Origin: Phymatolithon calcareum | Taxonomy: Eukaryota; Rhodophyta; Florideophyceae; Hapalidiales | Direction: 5' to 3' | Assembly: GCA_977006965.1 (NCBI GenBank) | Contig: OZ345357.1 | Coordinates: 2,976,001 to 3,040,000 of the forward strand | DNA length: 64,000 nucleotides | Shown here: in pieces, positions 56,764-64,000 of the stretch | Numbering within the stretch: position 1 is the first letter of the stretch | How the letters are laid out: every line of letters starts with the position of its first letter | Notes under the pieces: generated by a model | The model's database searches: none | What the model saw: the letters and a program-made list of their open reading frames with translations, nothing else | Told to the model about the DNA's origin: nothing | Program-made: the position numbers and the translations under genes

Positions 56764-56840
56764 ACAAGTTTATTTTTAAAAGCCCCACAGTCATACGAAT
56801 ATACGGGCAAGGCTTCCTCAGGTGCTACCCGCAATAGGGC
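56764..56840 (-). repeat. Repeat R2 relic, inverted, with CAAGTTTATTT end
   Basis: CAAGTTTATTTTTAAAAGCC then CCACAG, GGGCAAGGCTTCCTCAGG and GCTACC is the reverse complement of the R2 ends at 17925-18095 and 26207-26390. Confidence 0.7.
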
Positions 56841-57732
56841 GGCTCTACTCTTATGTCTGGTGTTCTCTCTGAGCCCCTAGCATGAACTCGATTGTTTTGG
56901 AAAAACTCTTCCAAAAAGTTGCCGAAGCGTCGCTCTTCCTTTCAGTACAGGCATTGTTCATTCTGCATACTCTCGATGATGTTTTTGCTGAAAAAAATGT
57001 CATCTAGTGCCTTCTCGGTTGCCGCTCTGTCTTCTTCTTTGAGGTTTCGTTGTGAATGTTCCAACTTGGTATCAGAAAGAATGTATATATTCATATCTTT
57101 CATTTAGTCAATGCGCTGGCGGATGAAGCGAAGACCATTCCCAAAATATGGTGCGGTTGAATGTTTACAAAGGCGACGCGAGTGAAGGACGCACAGGGGC
57201 GACACGAAGAACTGCAGCCTCCATCAGTCCATGAGTTATCTATTTCCGTTTCGGCGGTCCTCAGTTGGACATGGAATTCAGCCTTGAATGCAACTCTGCT
57301 CTGTCCTGCATACGAGCCCTCTAGATAAGAGCCCACAGAGGCTGCGACGAGCTCTTCGAAATGAATGCAAATTGAAGTCGCTGGAATCCAGTGGATTGCT
57401 GCAAAGTCGAGGAGCTACTCCGTTTCTTGCGTATTACCGGAAAAAACTTCCCAGTGGATCTAGGTCTACTCACTGCATGTCTATGGTCGTTTTCATATCC
57501 CTGTTGTGCCGCAGCGGTGCGTGACAAGTATTAGGTGCGATTTTGTCCTCCTGCAAGGAAAACAGAAATGGGGAACATCAGCAGCTGTGTGATACGTCGA
57601 ATTTGCCCTTGTTCGCAATTCTCAGCTCGAGAGGGAACATTCCACTAGACGGCGACGAAAGGTTTCCAAAACACAGAAATGTAAGGTACAATCGCCCTGC
57701 AGTGACCATCATGATGACCATGATGGTCGCTG

Positions 57733-57763
57733 CACGCAAATGACCATGATGGTCATTTGCGTG
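57733..57763. repeat. 31-bp near-perfect palindrome
   Basis: CACGCAAATGACCAT / ATGGTCATTTGCGTG with an unpaired central base; ATGATGACC words also repeat just upstream. Confidence 0.85.
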
Positions 57764-58368
57764 GCACTCGGATTTTTCTACTTGGCAATTATTGAAATGA
57801 ACCAATCAGTGCAAATCACTTAAAATGATGACCGGTTGTTCGTGATCGAAGCCACCCTCTTCTCAACTGCAACGCCAGCCCGTTGCTCGGGAAAGGCACT
57901 GGAACAATATTACTGATCTCAGAATCCGCCCTGATGGACCAACGAGCCACTCGATTTTGAGAGATCAAAACACCCGTCAAGCTGGAGTTCAGTGTATACT
58001 CTGGGCTCATATGCCTCTAAATATCAGTATTAACAGCCTCACGAGCTGCTGACATCAGGCACCGGTTCGTTATCAGGGGTACGTCGAGATTGATGATGTG
58101 CTCTTTCATGCGCAGTGTATTTCGGAACGACTATCGATCAGTGCACAAAATTTCACGTAACCGACTGGATCTTGTTCCCTCCGAGCAACTCATAGGTATG
58201 TTCGGACTTCACTCTGAATCCCTAACTCACAATCAGCTTCATTCTAATGAATTACCCCGTTTTCCTCGGAACAGTTCTCATTCTAGTGGTCATGTTGATT
58301 ACATAGGAGCTTAAGAAGACGTAAATCTCTCTTTGAAGGGAGAATTTATTAGGAAAATCCATTACAAA

Positions 58369-59176
58369 TCATGACTTTGCGGATCCGTTGCAAGTTGGCG
58401 TATGTCGGCGGAGCTGTGATACCTGCTTGAACCTTGTTCCACACGCAGGACAAACGAAAGGCCTGTGGTTGAGGTGAACAAGCTGTGGCGCAAGTCGAAA
58501 TGCACGAAAAACATAGAGAGTTAGTTTTTAAGTAACGCTGCCTTACGTTAAGCTATTGCTCCGGGGAGAGATATTGCAATTCTTACATTGACGTGGCGAA
58601 CAAGACCGTCCTTAAATGCGAACGATTTCTGGCAATGCGGGCAGACAAACGGACGTTCGTTCAGATGCACGGATCGAAGATGCTTGCTCAAATTACCTGT
58701 TCGTTAACGCATTAAACACAGGAGAGTAGAGAAAAGGTCAGGTTTGCTAACAGAAAAAATATGTGCCATAACCGGAGCGCGCAAGAACAGGGAAGAGAGA
58801 ACGAACCTTTTTCACCGAACGATTTCTTACATACGTCGCATTGAAAACTCTTCGATCGTCCATGAGCGCTCCTGATCGAAAAAAGGAATAGCGATTGGAT
58901 CGTTAGGCAGTCTGAGAACGCGAGATTAAAGTAGAAGTCGAATCCTGGGATTCCCGTAAGCGAAGGAGGTAGCTTGCCTCACTTTTTGTGTTTGATGAGA
59001 TCGCTTTCGTGAGCAAAGACGCTGTTGCACTGGCCACACGTGTATTTCTTCTGGCGTTGTGGTGCGCTGGATGAGGACGCACCAGCGGAAGAGCGTTTTG
59101 CAGGCTGCGCATTGGAATTGTCCTTCTGGTTGAGCAGATAGGAAAGGTCTAGTCTTGGATCTTTTTTGGGAGCCAT
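58369..59176 (-). CDS. Small C2H2 zinc-finger protein, family member ZF3 (4 exons, 4 fingers)
   Basis: Exons (minus) 59176-58983, 58871-58807, 58696-58587 and 58482-58369 give 160 residues; introns are GT-AG in phases 2, 1, 0. The N-terminus MAPKKDPRLDLSYLLNQK matches ZF1 and ZF2. Fingers: CGQCNSVFAHESDLIKH-KKSAH (present only in this member), CDVCKKSFGEK-GNLSKHLRSVH, CPHCQKSFAFKDGLVRH-VNLVH and the C2HC-type CPACGTRFKQVSQLRRHTPTC. The extra finger crosses the first intron at the same phase, so ZF1 and ZF2 probably lost its upstream half. Nuclear DNA binding is inferred; the target is unknown. Most complete member and a good family reference. Confidence 0.85.
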
Positions 59177-60756
59177 GTTCGTCGGAATGGCGTCAGGGGT
59201 ATCGATCGGCGTCGCACGGTCATGGGGAAACGGAGTATATTCGAGGCTCTTGAGTTGTACCGCGGCGTTGTGGGTGACAGGAAATTTAAATATAGAGGGG
59301 AAGCCGTCGTATATGAGAAGCGGAATTTCGAAATTTGGTCAACTTTCGTATCGGGAATTGCAAGGTGGCCACGTCCCTAATATTTCTATTGTTCTTGCGC
59401 AATTCTACCCGCCTCTGGAACGTTAACACTGCCGTGGTTCCTCATCCATAAATCGATGCACGTATAGTACCGAATGCGCATGTTAGTGCGAGAGGAACAG
59501 GGTATGGTGTGTCCGTAGGCTATGCATGTGCACCAGTTGCTACCTAGGTGTGGAAGCGAGTGAACAAAGAAACGTGGGAATTGCTACGCACACCTGAGAA
59601 CTTGGAAGTGATGCTCGGGTGATGGCTGTGGACTGGACTGTGGATCGACGTTACATTACGGGATTCGCACCGAATGTATATCTTTCCAGAGTGCTACACG
59701 TAAACTAACGTTATGGGGTGTATCTTGTGCTCGTGTCGAATATCGTGGTAGAACTGACGGCAAGATTGACTATTAGAAAATAGATCGACGACGGGACTGT
59801 AGCCACGAGTGGTCAAATGCCAGTCGTGCCGTAGTACGTATATCGCAACTATTGATACCCCATTTTCGTGGCGAAAAGGCAATGCGTTGTAGTCCATATT
59901 AAGTCCAGCTCTTGTCCACACGTTCCGCACAAACTGGAACCAGACATTCGAGTGCTGCGCAGTAAAGTATGCTGTCACGGCTACAGCTTTATATTATCCC
60001 TGGTAGGTGGCGAATCATTTCGCAGCTTTGACAAGAATCTTGTTACTTGCCCGGCCGTGTACGACACTTCTGCAACGTAAGAGCACCGTAAAGATACGTC
60101 TATTGCTTGCAAACTATCTCTGTCAAGATCAGACTGAGGTGGAAATGTGTTAAGCAAAAACCACGCAGATTGCGCTGTGTATTCCCCCTACCGCGGTCCC
60201 ACTGCGAAAACAAAGCATTTTTCAAAGCTGGATCGGTCTTGTAGACAGTGGGGATGGAGTCTTTAGCCTTCATTTCGTGTAGATCTCCGATCCACAGGTA
60301 ACCGTCAAACAGGAGTAGTAATCTGCAGTCACGAATACGGTGGTATGCGCGTCTGCTAAGCCAAGTGAACGAGAGTTCCGTTGCTACATTCCCTCTACCG
60401 ACGTACTCCATCACGAGACACTCCATGCACACACAGCACACACAGCTGTCTACCGCAAACTTCACGGTCTCAAGAGAACCTCTGACAGTTGGCAGTCAAG
60501 CGGAAATGCAACTGATCACTGGCATTTTGTGGGACTGATGATACTACTTGATCTGCATTTGGTTCTCGTCGGAGTGCTGCCTCAGGGTAAGTAGTTCCTC
60601 TATCCTTATGCTCTAAATTTAAACAGTGTGCTTGCTCATATGCGGAGGAGAGTCTCCCATCGGAGATGACCGTAAAAAGAGAGAGGCTTGAGTTACACGT
60701 CAATAAATGGAAAGAGACCTGAAAACACTAATTTAGTTCCGGAACTGTACGTGCTG

Positions 60757-61126
60757 GAGACGGGCAAACCTCAATGGCTCCTCTCCTCGGGAGGCCCTCT
60801 GAGGACCTATTTTCGCGAGGACTGGTCCTCGCCCTCGCTACCACCGTGAGGAGTCATCGCGAGGTCTTATGATATGGTCGTATGACGAGGTTCTTTATGT
60901 GTTGCACGAAGTGGAAATTGGAACCAGGCTTTCATAATTTTCGATACCAATGAGCATATAGTGCCCTGTCGTGGGGCTATTATGATCCTGTGGTCCTCTC
61001 GAGGACCCGAAAAGGCCCTCTTGGCACTAAAAAAATGAGGGCTCCTCGCAGGACCACTCCTCTCCTCACTGACAACATGAGGACCAGGTCCTCGCACTCG
61101 CGGGACTTGTGAGGTTTGCCCATCTC
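60757..61126. mobile_element. MITE-like element rich in GAGGAC/GTCCTC
   Basis: Terminal inverted repeats GAGACGGGCAAACCTCA (60757-60773) and TGAGGTTTGCCCATCTC (61110-61126), 17 bp with one mismatch, bound 370 bp. Sub-terminal parts are packed with GAGGAC, CCTCGC and GGTCCTC words on both strands that could fold extensively. No coding capacity; no clear target duplication seen. Confidence 0.65.
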
Positions 61127-62825
61127 TATGTAGTGCCATAACTTGAAGAAATATGAAAGTTCTGGAAAAGAAGCCACTTCCTCCTAGAAGTTCTGGAAAA
61201 GAAAGTCATTTCATTCTCAAATCTTTCATATAAAATCGCACCTGCACCTGATGGCAAGTAGGCCGCACCCCCATATGCTCTCATTTAAGTCGTGTCCCTC
61301 TTTCTTCTGCAAGTAGGGGGAACTGTGGTTGATAAGAGCCGGATACAGGAACGGAGATTGAGAAGGCCGTAACAATCTATCAGTTTGCCACTCAACAGCA
61401 ATAACGAAGAAGAACAGTACTGTACTATAAGCTTCTGTGGGTCGTTGAACAGTTCCCCAGATCACTCTCAACTCAGGATACTGGGATCATAGTGCTAAGA
61501 TGGCGTTGAGGAGGCAGTGCGTCTCCCATGCTCATTGACACTATCCCTGTTGTAACTGATGTCATTCGGGGCTGGGAGCAGCGCATGTGCACGAGTTTTA
61601 GGATTCTCAGATGCATCCTGCGAGCACGTTTGCACTCCACGGCTTGAGGACGGACGCTCTTGAATGCCAGACAAGACCGGTCTCCTAATTTGTTTTACAC
61701 AGGCACTCTTGAGTCGTACTTTCGAAAACTTCAGAGCTGTGTAAACTTACCAATTGAAGGTTTAACGGGGCAAGGATTCTCAGTCACCTTATCCTACTCT
61801 CAGTCTTTCACCTTTTTTCGTATGGTTCATGATCGTCACTTGTCTAGTAGCACAAGGACTCCGCCGTGTGAGATGTGCCACAGTACCCAAGAAAGTCGGC
61901 AAAGAACAAATACGTGAGATGAGGTAATAAGATGATAGGTTAACGAAAACGTGAAATTCTTCTACGTGGAATGTTGGACAGGTATATGGCTCGAATTCTA
62001 TGATGTTGCAACGGTATGGATGTCAAGCTACCCAGCCGTTTGCAACTTGTACAATCTTAGGCTGGCGGAAATATCTACTACTCCTAGCTTAGCCGAAAGG
62101 ATATGGAGCTGCTCAAGGGTTGCTCCTGGCAAATCTCAATACAGAAGAGAGAACTATTCAAAATAACTCTTGCCTTTTGGCCATAGATGGTTAGCTCTGG
62201 ATTAGTAGGGGCGAAAGTCTCGGATTAATGTTTATCGACTTCAGGTGCTGGTCTTCTGCCTGGCTTCTCGTTTGCCCTATCTTTCCACAGGCTCTGGACC
62301 ACAGCCAGAAACTGCCTCTACTTAAGTCCGTGAATTGTAGCTGTTCGTTTCCCCTAGTGACCCCTCTGCAAGAGCCCTTTTCATAGATGCAGGACCTACT
62401 TTACGGGCAATTCATTTCCAGTGCGCATAGTGCGATATTTAGACAACTTTATTCGTGTCGGATCAACTGTGTTCTCAAAATTCTGCTCCGTTTAAGAGAC
62501 ACGGTGCAGCCTTGGAGAATTGTATTGATTTCCCCTCCATACGTAATGCCCCCTCGTCTTCAGAGCAGATTAACACTAATTCGAGCGCATTGCCAATTCT
62601 GCAGCCGGATAATGCAGCACAATTGCAGTCATGAACCATTTTACTGGTTTGCTGCAAGCGCACGTAATTGCAAACGTAAACGTTGCGTGGGCATGATAGC
62701 CAATGTACACGCCCATGCGGCCAGCGGGATCAAATTTTAAATAAGGAATAGATTTCCGTCAAGCCATCCCCAACGCCAAGCCCTCGGTCCTGATGTCCAT
62801 GCATTTGCCATGGAATTCTCCTTTG

Positions 62826-62866
62826 TTCAACTCTGGGCTGTAGTAATACAGCAGCGCAGAGTTGAA
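62826..62866. repeat. Hairpin inverted repeat
   Basis: TTCAACTCTG ... GCTGTAGTAATACAGC ... CAGAGTTGAA: a two-tier stem with an inner 6-bp stem and an outer 10-bp stem. Confidence 0.75.
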
Positions 62867-63701
62867 TAGAGGAAAATTCTTGTATTCAATTTGAGTGCGA
62901 ATAAAAGTAGTGATGGTCGAAGTAATGGATACACCAACGCACTGCAATGTCCAGGAGGCTCTTCAATACGCACCACGTTGGGCTATACTCTACATTTCAC
63001 GGATTCCCTTCCTTATTTGTATCTATATGGAATGCATTCGTGCCGATAAAAGTAATATTCTAGCATTCGATTACAGCCGGAACAATAGTGTCGCGCCCGC
63101 TGTTATGTCGCTGTCCCAAGGGGTTCACTTTTTCCTCTCGCAACTGTACGCCGCACAACTTGAATCGCGATAGTCATACTGCTCGTGGTAGGTAATCTGT
63201 TGGGCTATATGTGCACGTGTCTCTCGTGTGTCTAGGCGCTGCATCTCTGTCTTTTGCGTAGGCTGTAGTATATAAGGTAGTTACTTCCTTCCTCTGAATA
63301 AAGGAGGGTGGGGAGTTCTGGATTTCGGCTCGAATGCTCGGCTCGTAGCACGCTCAACGTCGCCTGCACGGCCCTTCGACCACGCGGAGTGGGAGCTCTT
63401 CCCAACGTTCTTGTTCGCAACCTTCGCTGTGCAAGCCAACACGGAGACAACCGCGCTCAAGTTTCCCTTTTTCGTGCGTTCGTCTCAAGGTCGACGGCCA
63501 AGCCAAGGTCGTCGCCGGAAGATGACGTCGTCTCAGCTCTTGACCGCAGCCGTTAACCCTGTGCTATGCTAACTTATCGTATTAATAGTTGTACAAACTC
63601 TATCAGTGTACTGAGGAGCTAGGTAGCGGTCCGCTTTATAACACTGAAGAAGCATATCAATTTACAATTTCTTATTTTGCTTCAGAGAACCGAACAAGCA
63701 A

Positions 63702-64000
63702 TCAGCCTCTGGTCGAAGGACGGTGCGCAGAACCAGCACCTGGAGTGGTTCCTGTACAAGACTCTGAGTGTCTCCTGAGTTGAGAGACCTGCTTGAAACC
63801 CAGGCCACAAGAAGTGCAAACGAAAGGTCTGTGGTTGAGGTGCACGAGCTGTGAAATACGTCGCAAATAGAGATCATCGACGTAGAGAGTTAGATTTCGA
63901 TTCACATAAGAATAATCGCGGTACGGAATCGATCTCCAGCAAGAAGACACAAAACTCACATTGATGTGGCGAACTAGGCCGTCCTTAAATGCAAACGATT
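63702..64000 (-). CDS. C2H2 zinc-finger protein, family member ZF4 (cut by window edge)
   Basis: The last exon (63848-63702) and the end of the previous exon (from 64000 to 63960) are inside the window, joined by a GT-AG intron of 111 bp in phase 0. Visible parts: SFAFKDGLVRH-INLVH (end of a C2H2 finger) and the final C2HC finger CTSCGLGFKQVSQLRRHSESC, then TGTTPGAGSAHRP. The last exon is 147 bp, equal to ZF1, and both share a TTPGA motif after the last finger. It is the nearest paralogue of ZF1/ZF3 and shares strand with ZF3 about 5 kb away. Confidence 0.8.
   Translation of the reverse strand, partial: SFAFKDGLVRHINVSFVSSCWRSIPYRDYSYVNRNLTLYVDDLYLRRISQLVHLNHRPFVCTSCGLGFKQVSQLRRHSESCTGTTPGAGSAHRPSTRG

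Larger units (their letters stand above)
56055..58368. other. Gene-poor region with transposon relics
   Basis: Minus frames 56228-56509 and 56331-56669 look partly protein-like (VPFNRIVFGVGIGEVVNKLL) but change frame and match nothing known. A repeat R2 relic lies at 56764-56840. A hairpin lies at 57733-57763. A 51-codon minus frame (57107-56952) is open but isolated. Confidence 0.4.
59177..63701. other. Region without a confident gene
   Basis: Only short frames. Contains a MITE-like element (60757-61126) and a hairpin (62826-62866). Confidence 0.5.

Noticed and set aside
1-64000. CRISPR array, rRNA operon or bacterial operon signals
   Set aside because: No regularly spaced repeats or rRNA sequence seen; introns and gene content are eukaryotic.

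Overview
This is nuclear DNA from a eukaryote. It holds spliceosomal introns (80-190 bp) in several genes, a mitochondrial ATP synthase subunit, cytosolic ribosomal protein uL3, a proteasome assembly chaperone, an SMC5/6 subunit and abundant transposons. A membrane protein resembling the cyanobacterial/plastid DUF3177 family sits head-to-head with an RsmG-type rRNA methyltransferase that carries an N-terminal extension, which points to a photosynthetic organism. Mostly single-exon genes in a compact island beside a transposon-rich tract would fit a red alga (florideophyte type). That assignment is an inference.

Layout. (1) Positions 1-43 kb are repeat-rich with few intact genes. They contain a frameshifted bromodomain/CFP1-type zinc-knuckle gene (3.5-4.1 kb); two diverged copies of an NB-ARC-WD40 (NLR/APAF1-like) pseudogene locus (5.9-9.7 and 17.0-21.6 kb), each followed by a much better conserved repeat block; a Helitron-like helicase plus OTU relic (12.0-13.9 kb) abutting a third, captured-looking NB-ARC fragment; a tRNA-like SINE; a broken non-LTR retrotransposon (25.0-27.9 kb) with nested insertions; an apparently intact SIM-rich protein gene (35.5-36.6 kb); and a clean 1.6-kb DNA transposon with 39-bp perfect TIRs (40.26-41.85 kb). 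(2) Positions 43.3-56.1 kb form a gene-dense island: uL3, AP endonuclease, F-box/LRR protein, a small hypothetical, ATP synthase OSCP, RsmG-like methyltransferase, DUF3177-like protein, proteasome assembly chaperone 2, a CWC16/Yju2-like protein and NSE1-like protein, mostly as divergent or convergent pairs with short spacers. (3) Positions 56-64 kb are mostly gene-poor, with a MITE and hairpins.

The most distinctive feature is a family of four small C2H2 zinc-finger genes (33.3, 42.3, 58.4-59.2 and 63.7-64.0 kb) scattered through the window. The three complete members share the N-terminal signature (KKDPRL then LLN) and the same intron phases (2, 1, 0). Their third exon is exactly 110 bp, and the last finger is of C2HC type. 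I do not recognise this family.

Several inferred frameshifts fall at short homopolymer runs, so part of the apparent pseudogenisation could be assembly error.
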